A stretch of 64,000 nucleotides of DNA from LC029 sp036676475 (GTDB lineage Bacteria > Bacillota > Bacilli > Aneurinibacillales > RAOX-1): assembly GCA_036676475.1 (NCBI GenBank), contig JAKFCU010000029.1:50373-114372 (forward strand). The letters are read 5' to 3'. The notes beneath the pieces were generated by a model. The model was not told the origin of the DNA. It saw only the letters and a list, made by a program, of their open reading frames with translations, and searched no databases. The position numbers and the translations under genes were made by a program. Positions 49,122 through 58,470 of the stretch are shown here, in pieces (the first letter of the stretch is position 1; every line of letters begins with the position of its first letter).

Positions 49122-50411
49122 ATGTCATCTGTAGTAGTCGTTGGAACCCAATGGGGCGACGAGGGAAAAGGAAAAATTACCGATTATTTGGCCGAGAAAG
49201 CGGAAGTAGTGGCCCGTTATCAAGGCGGTAATAATGCGGGGCATACCATTGTATTTAACGGTCAGAAATATAAATTGCATTTGATTCCATCCGGAATTTT
49301 TTATAAGGATAAAGTTTGTGTTATCGGAAATGGGATGGTAGTCGATCCGAAGGCTTTAGTTCAAGAGTTGGAATACTTACATGGACACGGAGTTAGCACA
49401 GATAACCTACGCATTAGTGATCGCGCTCATCTTATTCTTCCCTATCATCTGAAGCTAGACAAAGTGGAAGAGGCCAGCAAAGGTACGAATAAAATTGGGA
49501 CAACCGGTAAAGGGATTGGACCAGCTTATATGGACAAAGCGGCCCGAAGTGGGATCCGTATGGCTGATTTAATGGATCGTGATGAATTTGAGCGAAAGCT
49601 AAGAAGAAATTTGGAAGAAAAGAATCGTATGCTGGAGAAAGTATATGAAACGGAAGGCTTTACGGTTGAAAGCATTTTAGAAGAATATTTAGAAGTAGCA
49701 GAAAAGATTCGCTCTTATGTTACCGACACATCAGTTGTCCTAAATGATGCCATCGATGCAGGGAAACGCGTATTGTTTGAGGGAGCTCAAGGGGTCATGC
49801 TGGATATTGATCAAGGAACGTATCCATTTGTAACTTCCTCCAACCCGGTTGCCGGTGGAGTTTGTATTGGATCCGGTGTCGGCCCAACCAAGATCAATCA
49901 AGTGGTAGGTGTTGCGAAGGCTTATACTACCCGTGTGGGAGATGGTCCTTTCCCAACCGAATTAAACAATGAAATAGGTACCCATATTCGTGAGGTTGGA
50001 AACGAGTACGGAACCACTACCGGTCGCCCTAGACGTGTAGGTTGGTTCGATAGCGTGGTTGTTCGCCACGCTCGCCGAGTCAGCGGAATTACCGGTTTAT
50101 CGTTGAACTCCATTGATGTGTTGACGGGGATTGAATCCTTGAAGATTTGTACCGCCTACAAATACAAAGGGGAAATCATTAACTCCTATCCAGCCAACCT
50201 CAATTTATTAGCGGAATGTGAGCCGGTGTACGAAGAGCTTCCAGGTTGGACAGAAAACATCACGGGGGTTAAAACATTAGAGCAGCTTCCGGAAAATGCT
50301 CGCCATTATATTGAAAGAGTGAGCTTTTTAACTGGGATTCCAATCGCGGTCTTCTCTGTTGGACCAGATCGCGACCAAACTAATGTGGTGAAAAGTGTGT
50401 ATGGACTATAG
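49122..50411 (+). CDS. purA: Adenylosuccinate synthetase
   Basis: 429 residues: GTQWGDEGKGKITDYLAE with the GDEGKGK nucleotide loop, NAGHTIV, and GTTTGRPRRVGWFD. Makes adenylosuccinate from IMP, aspartate and GTP, the first committed step to AMP. The ATG at 49122 follows AGGAGGTG; the frame is open upstream to 49059 but overlaps the promoter. Confidence 0.97.
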   Translation: MSSVVVVGTQWGDEGKGKITDYLAEKAEVVARYQGGNNAGHTIVFNGQKYKLHLIPSGIFYKDKVCVIGNGMVVDPKALVQELEYLHGHGVSTDNLRISDRAHLILPYHLKLDKVEEASKGTNKIGTTGKGIGPAYMDKAARSGIRMADLMDRDEFERKLRRNLEEKNRMLEKVYETEGFTVESILEEYLEVAEKIRSYVTDTSVVLNDAIDAGKRVLFEGAQGVMLDIDQGTYPFVTSSNPVAGGVCIGSGVGPTKINQVVGVAKAYTTRVGDGPFPTELNNEIGTHIREVGNEYGTTTGRPRRVGWFDSVVVRHARRVSGITGLSLNSIDVLTGIESLKICTAYKYKGEIINSYPANLNLLAECEPVYEELPGWTENITGVKTLEQLPENARHYIERVSFLTGIPIAVFSVGPDRDQTNVVKSVYGL

Positions 50412-50425
50412 CATTAAAGAATGTG

Positions 50426-50450
50426 GCTCCCATTAATAAATGGGGGCTTT
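50426..50450 (+). terminator. Terminator after purA
   Basis: GCTCCCATT pairs with AATGGGGGC around a short loop, followed by TTTT. Confidence 0.85.
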
Positions 50451-50457
50451 TACTATT

Positions 50458-50508
50458 ACTCATTAGAGAGTATTATATGCAAAAGGCTAGGCCAGTAGCT
50501 TTCTCATG
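50458..50508 (+). repeat. REP-like repeat, copy F
   Basis: ACTCATTAGAGAGTATTATA then TGCAAAAGGCTAGGCCAGTA then GCTTTCTCAT. Its left part resembles copy B (CTCATTAGAGAG), its right part A, D and E. Confidence 0.8.
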
Positions 50509-50518
50509 AATAAAATAA

Positions 50519-50542
50519 GCGTGTTGAGAGTCCCCAACACGC
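50519..50542 (-). terminator. Terminator of the 50552-50926 gene
   Basis: GCGTGTTG pairs with CAACACGC around 8 nt; placed just past the minus-strand stop. Confidence 0.65.
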
Positions 50543-50551
50543 TACTCCTAG

Positions 50552-50926
50552 CTAAATATTGCCGCCATATTGCTTAATCAATTGTTCAGCTTGATCTGCT
50601 TGATCGGCTGGTACCACGGCGGTCAGTAAAACTCCTTGATTTACCTCAGGCATCATGCCATCCCCATCAGATATTCCGCTTGCGCTAATATCGACAGCCG
50701 CTAAAATACTAGCGGATTTCGAGTCAAAATCTGCATCTAGGGTCATATCAGCCAATCCAGGAATATTACCGGTAATAGGGTTCATTCGTTGTTGGACGCC
50801 TTCCCCGGGATAGGGACTGACTGTATCTACTTGGGTTTCGGTAAATCCTGCTTGCTTTAAAGCTTGTTCAGCTTTTTGGGCATCATCCACGGATACAAAT
50901 CCTGCTAAAAGATTTCGTTCTTTCAT
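50552..50926 (-). CDS. Unidentified protein with a small ferredoxin-like domain
   Basis: 124 residues; starts MKERNLLAGFVSVDDAQKAE. The N-terminal 40 residues alternate strand and helix (LLAGFVSVDDAQKAEQAL, AGFTETQVDTVSP) and a similar pattern recurs at the C-terminus (LLTAVVPADQADQAEQLIKQYG), suggesting a pseudo-duplicated alpha/beta fold of the YflT/general-stress or ACT type. Acidic middle. I recognise no catalytic motif. Single gene with its own terminator. Confidence 0.6.
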   Translation of the reverse strand: MKERNLLAGFVSVDDAQKAEQALKQAGFTETQVDTVSPYPGEGVQQRMNPITGNIPGLADMTLDADFDSKSASILAAVDISASGISDGDGMMPEVNQGVLLTAVVPADQADQAEQLIKQYGGNI

Positions 50927-51115
50927 GTGATTTCTTCCTCCATTTAATAGAAGTATGTCGTTTATTGTAGAAAATGAGAAAAAAGGTGAGAAAAAAGTTG
51001 GAAATTTGTCGGCTATTATGTTAACTTATTAATGTGTGAAAAAAACGTCGAATTAGTATATATTCCCTTCATTGCTGAATATATACATTAATATTGAAAT
51101 TTGTAGGAGGTTACA

Positions 51116-52579
51116 ATGAAACGGATGAACAAAGCGACAAGTTGGATCCATCAGAAGTGGAACCAGGGTATCGCTTTTGCCAAGAGGAACAAAAGGAAAA
51201 CAGCAGCCGGGTTAGCGGTTGCATCCTTGTTTATCACTGGCACGGCACTTGCTAACCATTATTATAATGCAAACTCAAGTACGTTATACCACGTTTATGT
51301 CGATGGCCAAGAGATGGGAACGGTTGATCATCCTGATCGAGTTCATGAGTTAATTCAAAATCAAATCGAAGAGCAAAAAAAGGATCATGAGAATCTAAAT
51401 GTCCAAGTAGAAAATCAAATTGATTTCCAAGAGGAAGTTTCTCTCAAGGAAAAACCCAAAACCATGGAAACACTAAAAACGTTAGAAGAAAAGATCGAGT
51501 TGAAGGTAGCTGCCCAAGCACTCATCATCAATGGGAAACCTGTTGGCTATACCCTGGAGCGACAAGAAATGGATGGGGTTCTCGATGAGTTGAAGAAGAA
51601 ATATGGACCGTTACCTTTGGCAAACGATAAAAGCAGCACAGTTCGAGCTGCATCCGCTCCAACCGATTCGGATGATCATTCCATCTCATTTAAAGAAAAT
51701 ATTGAGATCAAGATTCAGGATGCTTCACCTGCCCAAGTTTTAACCACAGACGATTTGCAAAAACTTATTGAAAAGGGAACACTCGAACCGAGAGTTCACA
51801 TCGTTAAGGAAGGTGACTGTCTAGGGTGTATTGCGGCACAATATGGGATTACGACACAGGATATTATTCGCAATAATCATGGGATCCAGGAAGATACCCT
51901 GCTTCAATTAGGACAAGAAATTATGGTCACAGCGGCCAAGCCCTTGTTAACAGTGGTTACTAGAGAACGGGTACAAGCGGATATTAAGCTTGACTACCTT
52001 ATTGAAACCCGATCGAATGAAGCGATGTATCGTGGGGACTCAAAAGTAATTCAACAAGGGAAAGAAGGATTAAAACAGATAACTTACGAATTGGTAAAAG
52101 AAAACGGAATTCAAATCGAGAAAAAGATATTAAAAGATGAGATGATTTCTGAACCTGTGAAGAAAATCATTGAAAAGGGAACGAAGGTCAAACCCAATCG
52201 TGGCGATGGTAATTTTTCTTGGCCTACTAAAGGAGGAAGCATTACTAGCGGTTTTGGGCCTCGTTGGGGAAGAATGCATGAAGGATTAGATATTGCAGGA
52301 GTGTCCAATCGCACGATTATGGCGGCTGATAACGGAAAGGTCGTTACGGCGGGATGGAACGGAAATTATGGGAAATGTGTCATCATTGACCACGGAAATG
52401 GATATAAGACCCTCTATGGGCATCTTAGTTCTATTTCAGTTTCCGTTGGCGATACGATTGAAAAAGGAGAGAAGCTTGGAGTGATGGGATCGACTGGAGA
52501 ATCCACGGGTGTTCACCTTCATTTCGAGATCTTGAAAAACGGTGCAAATAAAAATCCAATGACTTTCTTCCGAGGTTAG
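51116..52579 (+). CDS. Secreted M23 metallopeptidase with LysM and G5 domains
   Basis: 487 residues: a cytoplasmic basic start, one membrane segment or signal anchor (TAAGLAVASLFITGTALA), a long alpha/beta extracytoplasmic region, a LysM-like module (about 225-275), a G5 domain (about 280-365) and a C-terminal M23 LytM peptidase with H-x-x-x-D (MHEGLDIAG), YGHLS and HLHFEI zinc motifs. It should cut peptidoglycan cross-bridges. Placement before walRK suits a cell-wall role under WalR control, an inference. The LysM part has unusual Cys (GDCLGCIA). Confidence 0.92.
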   Translation: MKRMNKATSWIHQKWNQGIAFAKRNKRKTAAGLAVASLFITGTALANHYYNANSSTLYHVYVDGQEMGTVDHPDRVHELIQNQIEEQKKDHENLNVQVENQIDFQEEVSLKEKPKTMETLKTLEEKIELKVAAQALIINGKPVGYTLERQEMDGVLDELKKKYGPLPLANDKSSTVRAASAPTDSDDHSISFKENIEIKIQDASPAQVLTTDDLQKLIEKGTLEPRVHIVKEGDCLGCIAAQYGITTQDIIRNNHGIQEDTLLQLGQEIMVTAAKPLLTVVTRERVQADIKLDYLIETRSNEAMYRGDSKVIQQGKEGLKQITYELVKENGIQIEKKILKDEMISEPVKKIIEKGTKVKPNRGDGNFSWPTKGGSITSGFGPRWGRMHEGLDIAGVSNRTIMAADNGKVVTAGWNGNYGKCVIIDHGNGYKTLYGHLSSISVSVGDTIEKGEKLGVMGSTGESTGVHLHFEILKNGANKNPMTFFRG

Positions 52580-52614
52580 ATACGGTAGCAGGAATATCCT
52601 GCTACCGTATTTTT
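52580..52614 (+). terminator. Strong terminator after the M23 peptidase gene
   Basis: ATACGGTAGCAGGA pairs with TCCTGCTACCGTAT around a 3- to 4-nt loop, then TTTTTC. Confidence 0.95.
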
Positions 52615-52767
52615 CTAGCGTGTAGTTTCCTTCAAGCAGTCGCATAACCTGGTTGACCATACCATATAGCAGTGAAATAGGTTGTCTGCACCTGGCAAGT
52701 TTTTTTCACAAAAAAAGAGGGATAGTCATGGTATGATAAAAGGAAGGACAAAAGTGGAGGTATCTTC

Positions 52768-53475
52768 ATGAACAAGTTAATCCTTGTTGTAGATGATGAA
52801 CGACCGATAGCGGATATATTGAAATTCACCCTAGAAAAGGAAGGATATACTGTGATATGTGCTTACGATGGAGAAGAAGCCATTCGTTTAGCGCAAGAAA
52901 ATGATCCGGATTTAGTTTTATTGGATATTATGCTTCCGAAAAAGGATGGCATGGAGGTTTGCAAGGCGATTCGCAAACAACAACATATGCCGATTATTAT
53001 GCTGACGGCCAAGGATTCAGAAATTGATAAGGTACTCGGACTTGAGCTTGGTGCGGATGATTATGTTACGAAGCCCTTTGGTTCGCGCGAACTGATGGCT
53101 AGAGTGAAGGCTCATATTCGTCGATCAGAGTCAAACGTAACGAAGGATAAGGAAACGGAGCACCTGGTACAAATCGGGGGCTTGGAAATTGATACAAATT
53201 CTTATTTGGTTAAAAAAGAAGGGCAGCTAGTTGAATTGACCCAAAGAGAGTTTACGCTGCTGCATTATTTCGCGTCTCATCCTGAGCAGGTCATGACAAG
53301 AGATCATCTTCTCCAATCGGTTTGGGGATATGATTATTATGGAGATGCCCGTACGGTAGATGTGACCATTCGCCGATTGCGGGAGAAGATCGAGGATGAC
53401 CCGAGCAATCCGAACTATATTCTTACTCGTCGAGGTTTGGGCTATGTTTTTAAGAATCCCACATCTGTTGCCTAA
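52768..53475 (+). CDS. walR: Essential response regulator WalR (YycF)
   Basis: 235 residues: receiver domain with phospho-acceptor D53 (LVLLDIMLP) and K in VTKPF, then an OmpR/PhoB winged helix (LTQREFTLLHYF...TVDVTIRRLREKIEDD..RGLGYVF). With WalK it controls cell-wall hydrolases. GTGGAGG precedes the ATG. First gene of walRK-yycHI-walJ. Confidence 0.97.
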   Translation: MNKLILVVDDERPIADILKFTLEKEGYTVICAYDGEEAIRLAQENDPDLVLLDIMLPKKDGMEVCKAIRKQQHMPIIMLTAKDSEIDKVLGLELGADDYVTKPFGSRELMARVKAHIRRSESNVTKDKETEHLVQIGGLEIDTNSYLVKKEGQLVELTQREFTLLHYFASHPEQVMTRDHLLQSVWGYDYYGDARTVDVTIRRLREKIEDDPSNPNYILTRRGLGYVFKNPTSVA

Positions 53476-53481
53476 CCGTGT

Positions 53482-55350
53482 ATGAAATGGGCCTTTTTTA
53501 AAACCGTACAATGGAAAGTCGTTGTCATTTATCTTCTCCTCATTCTCGTGTCCATGCAAGTGATCGGAGCCTATTTTATAAGGGAAGTGGAGAATTACTA
53601 TTATAGTAATTTTACAGAAACCTTGAATACCCAGTCTAATTTATTGGCGGTTAACCTGCAACGGTATTTAGAGATAGATAATGAAAACCAATTGCAGAAA
53701 GAAGCCATACCGGATCGAGCGAAAGACATTGATTATTTGATTAATAACTTACTGGCTCTTCATGATACCGAGGTGCAGGTCATCGACCGGAATGGCGTAG
53801 TATTAACCACAACCGAAGAAGAAACGGGAATTATTGGGCAAAAAAATACAAGAGAAGAAGTCAATCTCGCCTTGCTTGGTACGCGATACGAAGAAACACA
53901 AATTGATCCGCAAACAGGGCAACGAGTCCGAGTGCTATCCATTCCGATTAAGAACGGGGTGCGAACGATCGGGGCGTTATATATGGTTGCCTCCATGGAA
54001 GATATGTTTGAAACGATACGCCGAATTAATCGAATCATGTTGACCGCCACGGTGATTTCCTTAATCATGACAGGGAGCTTAGGTGTCTTATTAGCCCGAA
54101 CGATTACCAATCCAGTCAAGGAAATTACTCGTCAGGCATCTGCCATGGCGGAAGGAGATTTTAACCGGCGTGTTAAAGTGTATAGTAATGATGAAATCGG
54201 TCAGTTAGCTGAAGTATTCAATTATTTGACGAAGCGCTTAAGAGAAGCCCTCGCACAGAATGAAGAAGAAAAACAACGGCTTTCTTCAATATTATTAAAT
54301 ATGAGTGATGGGGTTATTGCCACGGATAAGGAAGGGCGTGTCATCCTCGTGAATGCTAGAGCCCGGGAAATGTTAGCGGTTCGTGAAGAGGATGTTTTAG
54401 GCACTACCATCTATGATGTGCTTCAACTTCCACAGGACCAAGATTATGTTCTTCCTTTATTTAAGGGAATCGGCTCAATCCTGCTGCCAGTTGGAACTAA
54501 AGAAGACTCTAGAATATTACGGGCTACTTTTCGTCGTTTAAAAAAGAATGAACGAATGAGCAGAGGGATTATCGCGGTTTTGCAGGATGTTACCGAGCAA
54601 GAGAGGCTAGAGCTTCAGCGAAAGGAGTTTGTAGCCAATGTTTCCCATGAGCTTCGAACTCCTTTAACGACCCTGAAGAGTTATCTGGAAGCCCTGGAGG
54701 ATGGGGCCATCACTGATCCCGAAATTGCTCCGCGGTTCGTACGCGTTACGCTTAATGAAACGGAAAGAATGATCCGCTTAGTCAACGATTTACTGCAGCT
54801 GTCCCGTTTGGATTCCAAACAGGCTCCTTTACGGAAACAAAAGGTTTCGATGAACGATCTCTTGCAACATGCGATGGAACGGTTTTCTGTTCAATTCCAG
54901 CAAAAGGGACTGGACCTTCAAGTGGAACATGACCCATCCATCCCGAAGATTTGGGCTGACCCGGACAGTATCACCCAAGTATTGGATAATTTGATTTCCA
55001 ATGCGATTAAGTATTCCTATGATGATTCGATCCTTCGTATTCAAACGCGATGGTTACCCGAAGAAAAGATGGTTTTGGTTGAGATAGAGGATCAAGGTGT
55101 AGGGATTCCGAAGCGCGATTTATCGCAAATTTTTGAACGGTTTTATCGAGTCGATAAAGCGAGATCAAGGGAGATGGGGGGGACGGGTCTGGGACTTTCT
55201 ATTGCCCGAGAAATTATTTTGGCTCATGATGGTGATATTTCGATTGATAGTGTAATCCATCAAGGAACTCAGGTAACGATTACCCTTCCCGTTACAGATC
55301 CCGATCAGCAAGAGTCATATCCCGCAGAGGAGGATCAGCATGTGGATTGA
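53482..55350 (+). CDS. walK: Sensor histidine kinase WalK (YycG)
   Basis: 622 residues: two membrane helices (about 12-33 and 185-205) enclosing an extracytoplasmic sensor domain, HAMP (206-258), PAS (262-375), HisKA with H389 (NVSHELRTP) and HATPase with NLISNAIKYS, DQGVGIP and GGTGLGLSIA. All catalytic motifs are intact. Starts 6 bp after walR with a weak ribosome-binding site. Confidence 0.97.
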   Translation: MKWAFFKTVQWKVVVIYLLLILVSMQVIGAYFIREVENYYYSNFTETLNTQSNLLAVNLQRYLEIDNENQLQKEAIPDRAKDIDYLINNLLALHDTEVQVIDRNGVVLTTTEEETGIIGQKNTREEVNLALLGTRYEETQIDPQTGQRVRVLSIPIKNGVRTIGALYMVASMEDMFETIRRINRIMLTATVISLIMTGSLGVLLARTITNPVKEITRQASAMAEGDFNRRVKVYSNDEIGQLAEVFNYLTKRLREALAQNEEEKQRLSSILLNMSDGVIATDKEGRVILVNARAREMLAVREEDVLGTTIYDVLQLPQDQDYVLPLFKGIGSILLPVGTKEDSRILRATFRRLKKNERMSRGIIAVLQDVTEQERLELQRKEFVANVSHELRTPLTTLKSYLEALEDGAITDPEIAPRFVRVTLNETERMIRLVNDLLQLSRLDSKQAPLRKQKVSMNDLLQHAMERFSVQFQQKGLDLQVEHDPSIPKIWADPDSITQVLDNLISNAIKYSYDDSILRIQTRWLPEEKMVLVEIEDQGVGIPKRDLSQIFERFYRVDKARSREMGGTGLGLSIAREIILAHDGDISIDSVIHQGTQVTITLPVTDPDQQESYPAEEDQHVD

Positions 55351-56725
55351 TAAAGGGAAAACCATCCTGCTCAACCTTTTGATATTGACGAGCTTGGTTT
55401 TGTCTTGGCTATTGGTGAATAGTCAGCCTGATTATGATTATCTTCATCCTGCCCAATACATTGAGCCTCAACCCATCGGAGATACCAAAGACTTAAATCA
55501 ATTGATAAAACCGCAATCGATTATTCTTCATTATGGCAATGAAAAATATACAGGAACGTCAGCAGATTCCATCTCACACCGCATTATTTTAAAAGAAATG
55601 GAAAAATGGTATTTTTTTGATATAACCCCTGTGGAATTTACTCAAGAGCATTGGAATCAAGTGTTTCAACAGAAGAAAGCTATTGAAATTATTTATTCAG
55701 CTGAATTGCCAATGGACATCATGGAGGAGATGTTTACTTTTCGGGGAAAAGTGGATGCCATGATGGACTCGGTTGGGCGAATCCTCATTTATGTGGATGA
55801 TTCAGAGAAAGAAACGTACGCTCTTTTTGTAGACAAAGAGGGCAAAGAAATGATTCAAGCCAGAACAGCTGTGACACCAAAGGATCTAGATCAGTTCTAT
55901 TTGTCTTTAGGCAATTCTCTTCAAGAAATGATGGTATTTCATTCAGATGAGGATAGCTTTCAGCCTCCATTTTATTTGCCTAAGGAATCGACTACGATGA
56001 AGCAATATCGTTACTTTTACCAACCGATCCCGGTTTTTCAAATGATTCAAACGCTATTTGTGGATCCTTCATTGACTCGTCAGGTAACAGAAAGAGATGG
56101 GACGACGATATATACGGATGGAAGCAAATCCGTCCAAATCCCACCTAAGCGCCATTCGATTCATTATTATGATCCTATGAATGAGCCCTTGGATGACTCC
56201 TCCAAAGAAGGCAGCTTCCATAGTGCAATTCAATTTGTGAATCAGCATGGAGGATGGAATGGAACCTTTCTTTTAGAAGAGGTTAAGACCTTTCCTGCAC
56301 AGAAGGAGGAAGTCTATCAATTTCGCCAACATGTGGATTCCTATGCTCTCTATGGGAATAAAGATGAAAGCTTAGGATTAATCAACGTCGTTTCCCGGCA
56401 ATCCTTTATTCTGGAATTTCATCGTTCTTTATCTAACCTTGATACATTTTTTGATTATGAAGATGTTCCGATCATGACGGGGCAAGAGCTATTAGATCAA
56501 TTAACTCAGTTGGGCATGTATATGGGGGATATCACGGACATCACGTTAGGATATTTAGCAGAAATGAATGATCATCATCTGACATTAACTCCAAAATGGA
56601 TCATTAAGAAGGAAGGGAACCCTCCCATGATGCTAGATGCGCGTCAAGGGGCAGGGAAGGAGGAGACCCATGGATTGGAGAAGAGCCAAAACGATACTCA
56701 TCATCGCCTTCCTGCTTCTGGATAG
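55340..56725 (+). CDS. yycH: WalK regulator YycH
   Basis: 461 residues with one N-terminal membrane anchor (ILLNLLILTSLVLSWLLV) and an extracytoplasmic domain of the YycH family, recognised from its place between walK and yycI and from its NSQPDYDYLHPA start. In B. subtilis YycH and YycI bind and restrain WalK. The AGGAGG upstream lies in the walK end; overlaps walK by 11 bp. Confidence 0.9.
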   Translation: MWIDKGKTILLNLLILTSLVLSWLLVNSQPDYDYLHPAQYIEPQPIGDTKDLNQLIKPQSIILHYGNEKYTGTSADSISHRIILKEMEKWYFFDITPVEFTQEHWNQVFQQKKAIEIIYSAELPMDIMEEMFTFRGKVDAMMDSVGRILIYVDDSEKETYALFVDKEGKEMIQARTAVTPKDLDQFYLSLGNSLQEMMVFHSDEDSFQPPFYLPKESTTMKQYRYFYQPIPVFQMIQTLFVDPSLTRQVTERDGTTIYTDGSKSVQIPPKRHSIHYYDPMNEPLDDSSKEGSFHSAIQFVNQHGGWNGTFLLEEVKTFPAQKEEVYQFRQHVDSYALYGNKDESLGLINVVSRQSFILEFHRSLSNLDTFFDYEDVPIMTGQELLDQLTQLGMYMGDITDITLGYLAEMNDHHLTLTPKWIIKKEGNPPMMLDARQGAGKEETHGLEKSQNDTHHRLPASG

Positions 56726-57455
56726 CTTTTTATTCTATCAATTATGGACAGGGCGTGGACAGGAGGTGGAAATGGGGCAACAGAATACAGCTACCTCCTC
56801 TAATTTACAGGATGTCTTAAAAGCAAGGAACATCAAATTACAAATTGAAGCGCCAGCGGAAACGCCGGAGATGTATTATTTAAATATACGTTATGGGGAT
56901 ATTAAGCTGTTGGATATGAGCAAGCTTCCCAACCAAATGTTTAGGATCGAGGGGCATATTCTCCAGTCCCAGTTTTTACAACCACTACCTTCTCCAAGTT
57001 CTGTAGCTAAAGGGGATATTAGTAGAATTTATAAAGATCATATTTTATTCTTTGACAACTATAAGCTTGATGCTAAGATGAGCCATTCCAATAAGTTGGT
57101 CTATCATCAGCTATGGAATACGTATCCCTTTTTCGGGGCCACTTTAGAGTTAAACCAGGTTGATCAAAATGTCATCGGTTATCATCAGATCCATTATGAG
57201 GTCGTTAATAAAGGTTCAGGAAAAAAAGTGATTTCGTCGATCACCGCGTTGCGGACATTAATAGAAAACAACATGATTGGAAAAGACGAGTCCATCCATG
57301 CCATTGATTTAGGATATTATGGACATACGTATGATGCCGACATTCAAGTTATTGCCCCTGTTTGGCGGGTTATTCATGGTTCCAACCAAGTCCATTATGT
57401 GAATGGTATTACTGGCGTGATCGAGAAAACGCCATCCTTACCTAAGAAAGAATAG
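56670..57455 (+). CDS. yycI: WalK regulator YycI
   Basis: 261 residues: start MDWRRAKTILIIAFLLLDSFLFYQLW is the typical YycI anchor; the extracytoplasmic part follows. The ATG at 56670 has AAGGAGGAG upstream and overlaps the yycH end by 56 bp in another frame. It probably forms a heterodimer with YycH. Confidence 0.93.
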   Translation: MDWRRAKTILIIAFLLLDSFLFYQLWTGRGQEVEMGQQNTATSSNLQDVLKARNIKLQIEAPAETPEMYYLNIRYGDIKLLDMSKLPNQMFRIEGHILQSQFLQPLPSPSSVAKGDISRIYKDHILFFDNYKLDAKMSHSNKLVYHQLWNTYPFFGATLELNQVDQNVIGYHQIHYEVVNKGSGKKVISSITALRTLIENNMIGKDESIHAIDLGYYGHTYDADIQVIAPVWRVIHGSNQVHYVNGITGVIEKTPSLPKKE

Positions 57456-57471
57456 ACGGAGGAAGCTAGTT

Positions 57472-58260
57472 ATGCGTTTTAGTGTTTTAGCCAGTGGAAG
57501 TACGGGAAATTCGATTCTAGTTGAAACGGATCAAACGAAAATCCTCATCGATGCCGGATTAAGTGGAAAACAGATAGAGGCCAAATTAAACGAAGTTCAG
57601 GTGGACCCGCGAAGCTTGGATGCGATTTTGGTCACTCACGAGCACTCCGATCATATCAAAGGAGTTGGGGTCATGGCTCGGCGTCATCAGCTTCCGGTCT
57701 ATACTCATGAAAAAACATGGATGGAGCTGGATCGATTAATCGGGGAAATCCCAGATCATCAAAGAGTGCTCTTTGATGAAGGAGAAGTCCAGCATTTTGC
57801 TGATTTAACGGTAGAGAGCTTTGGTATTTCTCATGATGCTGCTTTCCCGATGGGATATTGCTTTTATCAAGGAGAGAAGAAGTTGACTCTAGCTACCGAT
57901 TTGGGTTATGTCAGCCAGCGGATTAAAGAAAAGATCGCCGGGTCTGGGGCCTATATATTCGAGTCCAATCATGATGTAGAAATGCTTAGAATGGGGCATT
58001 ATCCTTGGAATATAAAGCGCCGGATCTTAAGCGATGTAGGTCACTTGTCCAATGAGGATGCCGGCGCTGCCCTCTCGGAGATTCTCGAAGGAAATGGAGA
58101 GAGGGTCTACCTATCGCATCTGAGCAAAGATAATAACATGACCGAATTGGCCCATCTAACAGTAAGGAATATCCTGGAGGAAAACGGATTTATCGATGAT
58201 CAAGAAGTCAAGCTGTTGGAAACATCACCGATTAAGCCTACCCCCATGGATGAGCTTTAA
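57472..58260 (+). CDS. walJ: Metallo-beta-lactamase-fold protein WalJ (YycJ)
   Basis: 262 residues: metal motif THEHSDH (about 59-65), ATDLGYV, FESNHD and LSHLSKDN. A member of the WalRK operon with predicted nuclease or exonuclease-like activity (5'-3' nicked DNA processing has been described for YycJ-type proteins); role in wall regulation unclear. Confidence 0.95.
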   Translation: MRFSVLASGSTGNSILVETDQTKILIDAGLSGKQIEAKLNEVQVDPRSLDAILVTHEHSDHIKGVGVMARRHQLPVYTHEKTWMELDRLIGEIPDHQRVLFDEGEVQHFADLTVESFGISHDAAFPMGYCFYQGEKKLTLATDLGYVSQRIKEKIAGSGAYIFESNHDVEMLRMGHYPWNIKRRILSDVGHLSNEDAGAALSEILEGNGERVYLSHLSKDNNMTELAHLTVRNILEENGFIDDQEVKLLETSPIKPTPMDEL

Positions 58261-58287
58261 TTTCTGTCGGAGAACGGGATTTGTTGA

Positions 58288-58365
58288 GCGAATAGGAAAG
58301 TATAAGTTTTTTCATGTTCCTTCTCTGCATAAGGGCAACTAGGTTCCCCCCTCTTGACATCAAGG
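58288..58365. repeat. Dispersed repeat (second family), copy downstream of walJ
   Basis: GCGAATAGGAAAGTATAAG, TTCCTTCTCTGCAT and CCCCTCTTGACA in the same order as at 14671-14752. Its right end runs into the long palindrome. Confidence 0.6.
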
Positions 58366-58431
58366 TTACACCTTAATTTTGATAAAATGTAATTTTATCA
58401 AAATTAACCCAAAGGGTTGATATCAAGAGGG
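58349..58431. repeat. 83-bp near-perfect palindrome
   Basis: The outer arms CCCTCTTGACATCAA / TTGATATCAAGAGGG and inner arms TTAATTTTGATAAAA / TTTTATCAAAATTAA surround a central TGTAA. The arms are about 39 nt with a small imperfect region between outer and inner parts. It would form one very long hairpin. No open frame inside; resembles a miniature inverted-repeat element or a bidirectional terminator. Confidence 0.8.
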
Positions 58432-58447
58432 AGAAATGCCGCAATCT

Positions 58448-58470
58448 CATTGACAGGGTTAGTGTCAATG
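58448..58470 (-). terminator. Hairpin at the end of the 58465-58713 gene
   Basis: CATTGACA pairs with TGTCAATG around GGGTTAG, overlapping the stop codon. No good T-run. Confidence 0.4.
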
